Shown here one piece after another: positions 45,335 to 55,870 of a stretch of 64,000 bases of DNA; the stretch's first letter is position 1, and every line of letters starts with the position of its first letter. The notes under the pieces were generated by a model. It was not told the DNA's origin. It did no database searches and saw only the letters and a list, made by a program, of their open reading frames with translations. This DNA is from Neoconidiobolus thromboides FSU 785. Lineage: Eukaryota > Entomophthoromycota > Entomophthoromycetes > Entomophthorales > Neoconidiobolaceae. The translations under genes and the position numbers were made by a program. The stretch covers positions 6,511-70,510 of the forward strand of contig MU626318.1 of assembly GCA_025603075.1 (NCBI GenBank), written 5' to 3'.

Positions 45335-47596
45335 TCAAAAATTGGATGAAAAAATGGAACTAATTCGGATATCCCAATGAAGATTTTGGACTTGGTGAGC
45401 ACAACCAGCTGGTATAGGTACTGCATCACCAGATTTTTGATAAATTTGGCGACCTATTACATTATAGTCATTTACAAGGTCTTCTGGGTCTTTTTCAGTC
45501 AAATAAACAGCTTGGTCATAAATTAGATGAAAATTCACATAATCTCTCTTATATTTTAATATGAATTTTTTAAGCATCCCTGTATTCTCTTTCAAAAATG
45601 TGTCACAAAGCATCTGGTTCATTCGAAATGCCTAAGGAGTAGTTCATTATATTAACGGCATCTGCGGCATGCAAATGAAGTGGTGTGGTGCTAAATTTCT
45701 TACTATTTTTGTAATAATAGGAATTGTACATTTTTGGTCCCAGATCTGGGACAACGTGAATATCTGGCAGATATGAAACTAGTTTAAACTTACTATCATA
45801 TCTCATATACTCTGGAAATGCCATAAGGTTCACAAAATCGTTATAAAGCCATTCAAAGGATACTTTGAAGCTTGTGGCAGATTGTTAACTCTTATTCTTG
45901 GTTGGTATATGTTTTCTGTTCATTTAGACTCCTCTGTCCTAATTATTAAAGTTGATAAAAAGACCTTTTAAATTTAAGCTATCATCTTTTTATTATTTAA
46001 ATAAACAATTTTTTAACTTTTACATAATACTTGACAAAGAATGAAGGATCCGCTGCATACCTTAATGAGCTTATATCTAGCAGGCTTACCATCGGAGTAC
46101 CTTTTCTTCATTTTACTTGAAAATAGGCTGACTCAATAAATTCTCTTTTTGCAAATCAGTAGGGATGGGTGGGATAATCAAGATTAGGTAACAACTCACT
46201 TCTTATGCTTTCCTGACTATTTGAAATATCAGCTGGGTTGTATACAAGGACAGGATCATAAAAGTTTTTAAATTGTTTTGATGTGTAATCAGAAAACGGT
46301 AAAAGCACTCTACGTGTGTAGAAGCTACTTTTTGATCTACAAGAGATAGTACAATTAAAAAGGTTTTTTTGACACCAAATTCATCATAAAATTCTTTATA
46401 ACATAAAGCGTATAGCTCAACACCACATCTATGACACATATAGAAAAAGGAGAATATTGAAGCTCTACATTTATTACTAAGCTGTGCTATAGACTGAGTC
46501 ATTTTATGATAATACATGTCATTTCCAGATTCCTTATAAACTTCAATTTTATTTTTAATACTTCTTTTAATGCTAAATTGCTATATTTTTCTACATATTT
46601 GTATCTTTCATTTCTAGCTTCATTATTATATATAATTAGTGACGCTATTAGTAAGTTGGGAGGCCTGAATGGATTTATATTCCTTGCTTATTTTCCTGAA
46701 TCATTTCTTTGCTTTCATCTTCATTTTCAAGTATAGTTACTCATTCTATTGCTACTTGGGTCAGGTTATAGCATTCAGTTCCACCCGTATTAGGAGAATC
46801 TTCGAGTTTAGCGCTATCCGGCACTATATTCTCCTGGGATTTACTTAATCTGGGTAAGTTTTTTGGGTCATTTCTTTTGTAGCTACTTTGTTGCTTTTAA
46901 GGATTGAATCAGGATTATTATCATTATCTTTAATTGAGAGGAAAACAGTAAAATTGAGGATATAATGCCTTTATCAAAGTATTGAATTTCAAAAAACGTT
47001 AAAAGGGAATCTGGATCGTATTCAAACTCATTTTTTCTGAACATTCACTAAGATTCTTTACAAACTCGAACCAGTTCAATAATCAAGTTTTAAAAAATGA
47101 CTATTAACGATACAATTTAAAATTTAAATCTATTGAGTTTTGAAATTGAAGCTTGAATTCTTCATAGGTGGAGCGTAAGGTAAAAATAAGTTGTCCTCCT
47201 TTTGGCGATGATATTGGATTAAAATTAAATTCACAAATAATTTTCTTGTCTTTTCCATGTAATCTTTTAATAAGGATGTTTGAAATCAAAAGCATCAATA
47301 AAGGTACTTCATCTTTGTCAAATAATGTATTGGATTCTTTTATTTTTTTGTAGCTATCTCAATAAGATTCCTCTTTTCGGCTTATTTTTTTGTTGCTTTT
47401 AAACCTTGCATTGCATTTTCAGTTGGTTCTCATCCTTTTTGAATACTTTATAGATGGCTCACACTTCTTTAATCTTGTTAACATGCTCATTAAATAAAAT
47501 GTTGACATCAAACTTTTCAAAAGCAAAAGGAGATATATACTTCAACTTTAATGCTTCTGATTACCTCTTCAGCTTTATCAACAGTTTCTTATACAT
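45335..47596 (-). pseudogene. KDM3-like pseudogene 1, 3' truncated
   Basis: Reads on the minus strand as a decayed copy of the gene at 26011-29229, from its start codon context (47596) to the HQVQNLH segment of the JmjC domain near 45380. Many stops and frameshifts break it; open pieces include the zinc-finger area (46203-46517), the segment with PDIHVVPDLGPKMYNSYYY (45603-45833) and the JmjC end. The first iron ligand reads HLHAAD instead of HLDAAD, so the fold would lack the Asp ligand. The last ~240 codons are missing. Confidence 0.9.
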
Positions 47597-48153
47597 TTAT
47601 TTTAATTACAGCTTGTAATTGATTAAAAGTCTTTATTTTTATACTTTTTTATGACATTCCCAGTTGTTCTATTAGCTAAACTTGAAATTTAGATTCGAAA
47701 AAAAACTCAGATCAAGACCATATCGAATTCATATAATACTTATATTGATTTTACTTGACCTTTGAGGTGATAAAAAAGCTTTACTGCCTTTTTTTAGAGC
47801 TATCAAGCTTACAATCTTAAAAAATATTGACTAACTTTTAAATAGAAAATAAGATGATACTTTCTCCAGTAACTTAGTATCTTTTAAAAATATATATTAA
47901 TGTAATTTAAAGATGTAAACTAGCTTAAGAACTTGAGACATTTGCTCAGTTATTGGCATTTCCTTATAATTGTTAATGATTAGACATACATTTCGCATCT
48001 TTACATCAACTCATATCTTCAAACCTACATTGGCAGTTCCCTTAAAACTGATGAAAATATTAGAGCTTTTTCATTTACTTTAAGAGATCTTTTGTCATGT
48101 GATCTTAAACCTGTAAAGTTAAATATTTAAAATAAAAAACCGTATTGTAACAA
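47597..48153. other. Intergenic region, mostly duplicated block
   Basis: Separates KDM3 pseudogene 1 from the LITAF-like gene. From 47798 on it is almost identical to 53181-53883; the MITE in that second copy is absent here (empty site near 47891-47898). Confidence 0.8.
48076..48111 (+). promoter_or_regulatory. Conserved LITAF promoter block
   Basis: TTACTTTAAGAGATCTTTTG followed by TCATGTGATCTTAAAC. The same block lies at 53558-53593 and, diverged but readable, at 57875-57913 upstream of the LITAF copy at 58038, always 115-165 bp before the ATG. Confidence 0.55.
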
Positions 48154-48162
48154 TATATAAAG
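48154..48162 (+). promoter_or_regulatory. TATA box of LITAF-like gene 2
   Basis: TATATAAAG 63 nt before the tentative initiation area of the ORF at 48225, followed by a GAAA repeat; the same arrangement is at 53637-53645. Confidence 0.6.
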
Positions 48163-48224
48163 AAAGAAAGAAAGAAAGAAAAATAACAGTTTAATTCTAA
48201 AGTGATTTTTAAAGTCAAAAACTT

Positions 48225-48641
48225 ATGGATAACATAGATGTTGAAAGTGGCAAATTGAATCAATCTCCACCATCATATATGGGAATTGGTTCATCTCATT
48301 CAAATCAAACTATACTTATAAGACAACCTGAAATCTTAGAACTAAGTAGAAGGGGAGTAGCCATTTTAGTTTGTCCATTCGAAAATAAGGAAGTAACTAC
48401 TAAACTTAAATATAAACTTAATAAAGATACATGGATCTATTTATTTTATATTTCCTTAATAAGTCTTATGATCCTATCGGAGTCTGATTCCTATACCGCT
48501 GCGCTTCTTTATTTTCTAACCAATAGTTTTATTTTTCTTATAGGTATTCTAGATAATAATCGTTATGATGAGATCCATCTCTGTTCTTCTTGCGATAGAG
48601 TTGTTGCTATTGCTAAAGAGAATAATAATGTAGATGAGTAA
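48225..48641 (+). CDS. LITAF-like membrane protein, intact
   Basis: Single-exon 138-aa ORF. The N terminus carries a PPSY (PPxY type) motif, the site by which LITAF proteins bind WW-domain ubiquitin ligases. The LITAF-like domain follows: ILVCPFENKEVTTKLKY, a hydrophobic segment (about residues 77-112) and IHLCSSCDRVVAIAK. LITAF proteins sit monotopically on late endosomes with a zinc site made of two CxxC pairs. Here the first pair reads CPFE, so one cysteine is missing, as in every copy in this window. The 5' part is identical to the gene at 53708; the 3' part is not, pointing to conversion. Confidence 0.82.
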   Translation: MDNIDVESGKLNQSPPSYMGIGSSHSNQTILIRQPEILELSRRGVAILVCPFENKEVTTKLKYKLNKDTWIYLFYISLISLMILSESDSYTAALLYFLTNSFIFLIGILDNNRYDEIHLCSSCDRVVAIAKENNNVDE

Positions 48642-49270
48642 AATGTGGATCGTTTCCTGATTTACTATTAACTATACTATAGCTCTTAGTTATGAACTAC
48701 TGGATGATATCACTATAATTTTTTGAAAATAAAAATAAGGGGATGTACTTTTTTATTTAAGAATTTTACCAACAATCTTTCCACTCAAATAGCACTTAAA
48801 AGATGGAAAAATAATGAAATCAAAAAAATATCTCCATAAGTATTTAAATTTATTCATAACGCTTTTAATCATTGGTATTGATGATTTGGTTTAAAATAGA
48901 CCTCATTAAATATAATATTTCTTTAAGTATAAACTTTGTTTTGAAAATTATAACTTATAAGTGAAATAACTAATTAGTATGATTTATGAATATCAGGGAT
49001 TTTCTATTGAGCTTTTCAATTATACAAATATCAAAGCTATTAAAGAATCAATGAGCTTTTTAAATATATTTAACTTTTAAAGACATTGATCTATCATAGA
49101 ATTTTGCATAAAAAGTACATTATAAAATAAATTTAATATCTAATTGAAAATGTTATAGGATATATTTGACTCTAAAAGTCATATTGCTAAAGCGATAAAG
49201 CAAGTATAAATTAAAGAACATAAGAACAACCACAATTATAAATAGTTAAGTAGATTAAAATAAAAAAGAT
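48642..49270. other. Intergenic region with one MITE
   Basis: MITE at 48738-48836; otherwise nothing recognised. Confidence 0.5.
48738..48836 (+). mobile_element. MITE copy 10
   Basis: GGGGATGTACTTTTTTATTT start; core CACTCAAATAGCACTTAAAA; end ATATCTCCA. Confidence 0.9.
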
Positions 49271-49690
49271 ATGAATTTAAACTTTATGGATTATGGGGAC
49301 ATCGAAAGCAGCTGTTCACTTATTAGGTCATCGATATCAAGGGTTAAAAGATTTCTCTCATATGAGCAAAGCTATATTTATAAATCAGCCCAAAACCTCC
49401 CAATTGCTAAAAAAGGAACGATAACCTTAATTTATCGATTTGAATAAGACAATAGGCACTGAGCTCAAGTATGAAGTTGGGTCTAAGGCAAATTGTATCG
49501 TACTTGTCTTAATTTTTACTTAATTCACAGTTCTTTTTCTTTGGAAATATTTAAGGTCTATTTCAATCCATACTTCATATTGTACTTTCTATCCCTTTAG
49601 ATTTCAATCACTGAAAATGGTCCTTTCTATAGTAAAACTCACAATTGTCTTGTAGTTGGGTTATTGGTATTTATAAGTAAAACTAAGATC
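49271..49690 (+). pseudogene. LITAF-like pseudogene 3
   Basis: ATG at 49271; early sequence keeps ESS-S-LIRSSISRVKRFLSY-like and INQPKTSQLLKKG fragments of a LITAF N terminus, followed by stops and frameshifts. The CPFE stretch has decayed to a YRFE-like reading and the C-terminal HNCL-like sequence near 49650 marks the end. Clearly non-functional. Confidence 0.65.
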
Positions 49691-50159
49691 ATTTAGAGTT
49701 TCTTTGTATGTATATTATTAGTCAGAATAAAGACAGCATTTTGTCCTTAATAATATCAATATAGTGACCAAATTCATTTATAAGATCGAAGTAACTATTT
49801 AACTACAGTGCTTGATAAAAGCGTATATGTTTGAAATATTTAAAGTTGGATAAGATTTTAGATAACCAAAAAGATAGGGGGATGTATTTTTTGTTTAAAA
49901 ACTTTATTAACAATCTTTCCACTGAAGTAATGCCTAAAAAATGAAAAAAATAATGAAACCAAAAAAAACATCCCCATATAATTCATTTTCACACTTGGGT
50001 ATATTATTAGTTAATAAATTAGTAAGTTAGCAAATCATCTATTTTATTAAACTTTTATAACTTTTCAACTTGGTTGTAATGCTAACTATATAATCAGGTC
50101 ATGGTCTATATTAACACCTATTTCTTTTTATTATTGATTTATGATATCAAATCCCATTA
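49691..50159. other. Intergenic region with one MITE
   Basis: MITE at 49876-49976, no gene. Confidence 0.5.
49876..49976 (+). mobile_element. MITE copy 11
   Basis: AGGGGGATGTATTTTTTG start and AAAAACATCCCCA end, TA-flanked on the right. Confidence 0.93.
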
Positions 50160-52970
50160 TCTATTCCTTTTTACTTTTCTTAGCTCTGTATTTTCAAGTC
50201 GCTGCTAGAAGTATCTCTTTTACTTATATCACTAGGTTGGAAATTTGTAGGCAGGCTATAATTGAGAATTTCACTTTGTAAAACTGAGTTACCAATAGCT
50301 TTTTCTTCCATAGTGTCCCAAACATTAGCTAATAAACTGGATGTATTTGAAACATCTACACACTTGGAACGATTATATGCAAGAGATTATGAGTCATTGG
50401 TAAGTCATACATAAACGGATGCACTTTCTGGGGCTACGAAATCCATTGAAATATTTATACAATGATGAAAGTTTTAAGTTTGATGCGCGCAACCAGCTGG
50501 TATAGGTACCACATCATCAGGTCTTTGGTAAACCTGATAATTAGCAAGGTCTTCTAAGCTCTCCTCATCAAAATGTAAAGTTTGGTCATGTATTGGATCA
50601 TCAATGTTTTTATCTTTGTTTTTTTAATATAGGCTTCTTAACATCATTTATATCTTCCCTTTTGGATGTGTCACAATGCACTTAATTCATTTAAATCACT
50701 TGAGGAGTAGCTCATTATGTTAATGATATCTACCATATCTAAATTCAAGGAAATGATGTCAAATCCTTTACTAGCCTCATAGTAATAAGAGCTATCTCTG
50801 TATCTTTGATTTAAGATCTGAAACAATATGGATGTCTGGTAAATATAGAAGTAAATTGAATTCACCTTCATATTTCATATACTCCGAGAATAGTCCAAGA
50901 TTTATAAAATTATTATAAAGGCATTCAAAGTGCTACTTAGAAGTGATGTCTGCCTCCCAGTTCTTAATCATAACTGGTATTTGTCATTTTTTATACTGGA
51001 CTCCTTTTTTTACTGTTAAAATTACCAAAAAACTTCACAACTTTTAATCCGTTAATTTTTTCCCATTCAAATGTATAACTTTAATTATAAATTTTCCATA
51101 ATAATTGATAAAGAACAAAGAATCAATCATATACTTTGATGAGCTCATATCAAGCTCAATTACCATTGGCGTACCCTTTCTCCATGTTACTTGGAAATTA
51201 GGTAGTTTGATATCTTTTTTCCCTCGGAATGGATAAGGATAAGAAGTATAATTAATTTTACGAAATAGTTTATTTATAACATTTTCGTTTTTATTTGAAT
51301 TTGAATTTGAATTTGAATTCAGATAATTTATATCTAAACACATAATTACAAAACTTCTTGAATACACTTAGTCTATAAAAAAAATGGTAAAAACATTCTA
51401 CATGTATAAGAATTGTCTTCTGACTTAGGTTCTCTAAAACAGCTAAAAGGATTTAATCTAATATTAAATTTATTCTAAAAACTTTTATAGTATAAAGCAC
51501 ATAACTCAACACCGCATTTACAGCACATATAGGAAAAGCAGAAAATAGAAGTTATGCATTTATCACAAATCTGTACCATAGGCTGAACTATTGGGCGATA
51601 ATGCATGTTATTTCCAAATGTTTTGTGAATTTTAATCTCATTTTTAATGCTTTTTTTAATCCAGGGTTAATTACTTTTTAATATATCCATAATCCTACTC
51701 TATAGCTTCATTATTATAGATAGTTAATAATGATATCGGTAAGTTTGGAGGCGTAAATACATCATTAAATTGCCGTTTGATTATTGTATATCTTTTATGA
51801 TTGTGGATTTTTTGTTTAAATTTTTCATATTCATTTACTTTAGTAGAAGCATAACTTTCAGCCAATTCATTATTCTCATTCTTGGTAAATAGTTGTGTAG
51901 CTCCAGATCTAGATTTACCTCTTTGCTTCTCAACACATATTTTCCAACGACTAAATTTATTAATACTTTTGGAATTACATGGTTGGTTTTGAACAATATT
52001 GAGATCAAGCTCTGAATCCTTGCAAGCTTTCAACGATTCATCAACATGGATTTCTAATTCTTCTATATCGCTTAAATAGCCTAACATTGACTTTAAAAAT
52101 CGCCTTAACTCTTTCTTTACTAATAGGTTTAAATTAGGGTATCAATTCCATCCGCATTATGAGTCTTTTCAAATTCACCGTTATTAGCACTATAACCTGC
52201 TATCCTTTATCTAAATTTCTTAAATTTACCTCCATGCTTTTCTTTGCAATAGGTTCATTAATTTGATAAATAGAATTAAAATCGAAATTATTACCTTGAG
52301 TCGAATCCAAAGAGATAGTTAAAGTTGGTGGCTTTATATACTTATCAAAGCATTGAATTGCAAAAATAGCGAAAGGGGATCTGGGTTGAATTTAAATCCA
52401 TTTATTTTTTATCATTCACTAAGATCCCTCATAAACTTCAATCAGCTTAATAATAATGCCCCAGAAAAGGGATAATCGTAGTTTAATTTAAAAGCCAAGA
52501 TGGGATGATTTCTGGGATTTAATTTTGAATTCTTCATAGATAGATTATAAGTCGCAAATAATCCGTTCTCCTTCTATCAACAACATTAGATTAGAGTTAA
52601 ATCTACGATAATTTGTTTGTCATTTGTATCCAGTCTCTTAACAAGTATATTTGAGATCAAAAGTATCAACAAAGGTGCTTCGTCTCTGTTAAATATCGTA
52701 TTGAACTCTTTTATCTTGTATAACTATTGAGTAACGATATCTTTTCTTGACCTATCTTTTATTGCTGTTGAACCTTGAATTGTCTTTTTAGCCTGATTCA
52801 TTTTTTTTGAATATTCCATAGGTTGCTTTTAATTTGTCTTTAATCTTAAGGACATCCGCATCAATTAATGTGTTGAAGTCAACCTTCTCAAAAGTAAAAG
52901 GAAGCTTATCTACTTCAAATTTGGAGATATTCACTATACCCTCGATTTTGCTAATAGCCTCCTTATTCAT
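50160..52970 (-). pseudogene. KDM3-like pseudogene 2
   Basis: A second decayed minus-strand copy of the KDM3-like gene. It begins with MNKEAISKIEGIV at 52970 and can be followed through the Cys-rich region, zinc finger, JmjC domain and the segment after it (to about 50180), but stops and frameshifts occur throughout. It extends further 3' than pseudogene 1. A local expansion of GAATTT units (about 51293-51320) adds an Asn-Ser repeat. Promoter sequence upstream still resembles that of the intact gene (TGTAACAAATTTAACCAATA). The two pseudogenes differ from each other as much as from the intact copy, so they decayed separately. Confidence 0.9.
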
Positions 52971-53557
52971 TTACAGCTAATTACAAGTGTAATTAAAATA
53001 TTTGGTTATTTTTATACACTTAAATTTTTTATGACGTTTTATTGATTTCTATTGGTTAAATTTGTAACAACTTTACATTCAGTTGGTTGTTTGAATAAGA
53101 TGGTATTGACCCCATACATAACACACATATTGACCATACTTAATTTTTAGGAGTAAGGAAATTTTACTGCTTTTCATTAAAGCTATCAAGCTTACAATCT
53201 TAAAAAATATTGACTAACTTTTAAATAGAAAATAAGATGATACTTTCTCCAGTAACTTAGTATCTTTTAAAAATATATGGGGATGTATTTTTGTGTTTAA
53301 GAATTTTATCAACAAATTCTCCACTCAAATAGCGCTTAAAAAGTGGAAAAAATAATGAAGTCAAAAAAAACACTCCCATATAATGTAATTTAAAGATGTA
53401 AACTAGCTTAAGAACTCGAGACATTTGCTCAGTTATTGGCATTTCCTTATAATTGTTAATGATTAGACATACATTTCGCATCTTTACATCAACTCATATC
53501 TTCAAACCTACATTGGCAGTTCCCTTAAAACTGATGAAAATATTAGAGCTTTTTCAT
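52971..53557. other. Intergenic region, KDM3 promoter remnant plus duplicated block
   Basis: Former divergent promoter between KDM3 pseudogene 2 and LITAF copy 4; from 53181 it is the duplicated block, interrupted by a MITE. Confidence 0.7.
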
Positions 53558-53883
53558 TTACTTTAAGAGATCTTTTGTCATGTGATCTTAAACCTGTAAA
53601 GTTAAATATTTAAAATAAAAAACCGTATTGTAACAATATATAAAGAAAGAAAGAAAGAAAGAAAAATAACAGTTTAATTCTAAAGTGATTTTTAAAGTCA
53701 AAAACTTATGGATAACAAGATGTTGAAAGTGGCAAATTGAATCAATCTCCACCATCATATATGGCAATTGGTTCATCTCATTCAAATCAAACTATACTTA
53801 TAAGACAACCTGAAATCTTAGAACTAAGTAGAAGGGGAGTAGCCATTTTAGTTTGTCCATTCGAAAATAAGGAAGTAACTACT
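53181..53883 (+). repeat. Recent duplication block, copy with MITE
   Basis: Nearly identical to 47798-48401 apart from the MITE at 53278-53379, a single-base deletion in the LITAF start region and a few substitutions (for example ACTCGAG for ACTTGAG). Confidence 0.92.
53278..53379 (+). mobile_element. MITE copy 12 (present/absent between duplicates)
   Basis: 102 bp, TGGGGATGTATTTTTGTG start, CAAAAAAAACACTCCCA end, flanked by TA on both sides. Missing from the sister block at 47891-47898. Confidence 0.96.
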
Positions 53884-54111
53884 GAGATTAGCTATGAGTC
53901 CGGGTTTAGGGTGTTTTCTAGCGCAATTGTTTTTTTCCTTGTTTTCCTTTTAACTCTTTTGCCCTTGCTGTCTTTAGTGTCAGGTGCTTTTATATTCTAT
54001 TATACCATCTTTTGGTATCTTTTAGGATTTTATATCTTCAATAAAGATTTTCTTTACCTCCAAATTCATCGCTGCCCTTCTTGTGATCGAATTGTTGCTA
54101 CTGCCAAGTGA
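53708..54111 (+). pseudogene. LITAF-like gene 4, N-terminal frameshift
   Basis: The original ATG (53708) is followed by a one-base deletion relative to the gene at 48225, giving a stop after ten codons. The rest is fully open to 54111; an ATG at 53761 would give a 116-codon product MAIGSSHSNQT... that loses the PPSY motif but keeps CPFENKEVTTEISY, a long hydrophobic segment and IHRCPSCDRIVATAK. It may therefore still make a shortened protein. The 5' half is a near-copy of 48225, the 3' half is a different LITAF variant. Confidence 0.75.
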
Positions 54112-54372
54112 TTATATGGTTGAAGTTGAAATGCGGTGTAAATATCATATCTCAGCTAATAGTAATATTATGACTTTTATTTACAAGTTATTAAATAAAG
54201 TTAACACTTTAACTAGTTTATGCTTTTTTTATTATTGACTTTAAGGACTTTATTTTTAAAAATGATAGTATGATATTATTTTTTAAAATAAACGTTAGGA
54301 TTATATCATAGATTACAAGGAAATAGTGAATTTCATACTATAAGCTATAAAAATTTTGAGTATACAAGTATA

Positions 54373-54471
54373 TGGGAATGTATTTCTGTATTTAGGGATT
54401 TTACTAGCAACTTTCCTGTTCAAATAGCGCTTAAAAATGAAAAAAGTAATGAAGCCAAAAAAAAATCCTCA
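54373..54471 (+). mobile_element. MITE copy 13
   Basis: TGGGAATGTATTTCTG start; AAAAAAATCCTCA end; TA-flanked. Confidence 0.9.
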
Positions 54472-54621
54472 TATAATAATAAAATATAAGTTATCGTTTT
54501 ATTAACATATTTAATCAAGAGCTGATAATTTTAAACAAACGTGTAAAAATATTTAGTATAATTTTATTAAATTAGCGGATTAAAACAGAAAATATATTTA
54601 ATAAAATAAAGGTATGTTATA

Positions 54622-54720
54622 TGAGAGTGTTTTTTTTGACTTCATTATTTTTTCCATTTTTAAGTGCTATTTGAGTGGAAAATTTGTAGTAAAATTCTTA
54701 AACACAAAAATACATCCACA
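54622..54720 (-). mobile_element. MITE copy 14
   Basis: TGAGAGTGTTTTTTTTGAC start; AAATACATCCACA end; flanked by TAT on both sides. Confidence 0.9.
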
Positions 54721-54803
54721 TATCATTTACTTTTAAATCTTATGCTAAAAAATAAGTGCAAAGTTTTAATGATTTTTCATCATTAGAACATCAGGATAAC
54801 ATC

Positions 54804-54899
54804 CAGAGATGTTTTTTTAAAAATTTTATTAATAATCTTTCTACTCAAATAGCGTTTAAAAAATGGAAAAAGTAACAAAACCGAAAAAAAACACCCCCA
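54804..54899 (+). mobile_element. MITE copy 15
   Basis: AGAGATGTTTTTTTAAAAAT start; CTACTCAAATAGCGTTTAAA core; AAAAACACCCCCA end. Confidence 0.88.
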
Positions 54900-55407
54900 T
54901 CTCTTTGTTTGGTTATCTTTTAATTTGATTCATCACCTTCCATATATTTTCCTTACTATATTTGATGTTCAGTATTATCGATCTTTTAATTTATACTCTT
55001 TATAGATAAAATAAACCACTACTTATTTTGAGTGTAGATAAAAAATTTATTTGGTGAATTAGTTAAAATCAAAATTTAATTTTAGTTATTACAACATCTG
55101 TACACTACTTTTTATTATCAACGACAAGAAACTTAAAAATAAGCACAATAGTATATATGATTATTACATTTTTTAGGTAAAAGCTTAAATAAAGCACCTT
55201 GGTTTTTAAATGATCAAACCACCTGTTTAAGGTTTATTTAAATTTTTCGTAGTAGACTTTTAAAATCTTAGGAGATTGGAGCTAAGTGTCATATTTATGT
55301 GATAGTTTATTTTTATAGCATCAAATGAAATATGCATTATAGGGACATCCCTTTATCTACATGGGTTGGGGATCATAATCCAAGTCAAAGAGAAGGAGGA
55401 TAGTAAA

Positions 55408-55830
55408 TTAGTAAATTGAGTTTGATACGAGTGGAACAATAAAAAGTATAAGATTGGCTAAAAAACCAATTATGAAAGCAACAGCACGAATTGATGCTTT
55501 ATCAAATATATAAGCCGGAATAAAAATCAATCTAGTAATAAGATAAATTAAAGCAAGTAAAGCTGCTGCAGTTTCATTACCATTACCAATTTTATTTGCC
55601 AGTATAGAAAAAGCAAACCACACAAAACCTTCATTTATGTTGTTATGAGCATATAGAGCGCGTTGTGCAAATCCTGGTAAAGTTTTATATTGTTCACGAG
55701 GATTATTAATATCAAAGCCATCATTAGCTTTCCATTGGGCTATCCTTACTGGGATCATACATAAGAACCAGGCAAGGAAGAGGATAAAGCAGACAATGAA
55801 TTGAATTTTATCTTCTGTTGAATAATACAT
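55408..55830 (-). CDS. MAPEG-family membrane protein, intact
   Basis: Single-exon 140-aa ORF. Four hydrophobic helices and the MAPEG pattern: LPGFAQRALYAHNNINEGFVWF, then a third helix, RLIFIPAYIFD and a C-terminal helix. MAPEG proteins are small four-helix membrane enzymes that act with glutathione in eicosanoid and detoxification metabolism; fungal members are mostly unstudied. The usual Asn/Glu in the N-x-x-E segment of helix 2 is present (NNINEGF). A TATATAAAG box (55862-55870, minus strand) lies 32 nt before the ATG. A dead copy is at 30217-30640 with duplicated 3' flank. Confidence 0.82.
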   Translation of the reverse strand: MYYSTEDKIQFIVCFILFLAWFLCMIPVRIAQWKANDGFDINNPREQYKTLPGFAQRALYAHNNINEGFVWFAFSILANKIGNGNETAAALLALIYLITRLIFIPAYIFDKASIRAVAFIIGFLANLILFIVPLVSNSIY

Positions 55831-55861
55831 TTCTAATTATCTGTGCTATCAAACCTATTTT

Positions 55862-55870
55862 CTTTATATA
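55862..55870 (-). promoter_or_regulatory. TATA box of MAPEG gene
   Basis: TATATAAAG read on the minus strand, 32 nt upstream of the ATG. Confidence 0.6.

Larger units (their letters stand above)
47798..48401 (+). repeat. Recent duplication block, copy without MITE
   Basis: About 604 bp, nearly identical to 53181-53883 (which is longer by one MITE). The block covers the LITAF promoter and the first ~59 codons and stops abruptly after the GAAGTAACTACT codons. Confidence 0.92.
54112..55407. other. Intergenic region with three MITEs
   Basis: MITEs at 54373-54471, 54622-54720 and 54804-54899 within 530 bp, the densest cluster in the window. The right part (from ~55230) is MAPEG 3' flank shared with 30640-30830. 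Confidence 0.65.

Noticed and set aside
46506-47353. Plus-strand ORFs within KDM3 pseudogene 1
   Set aside because: They are complements of the decayed minus-strand coding sequence.
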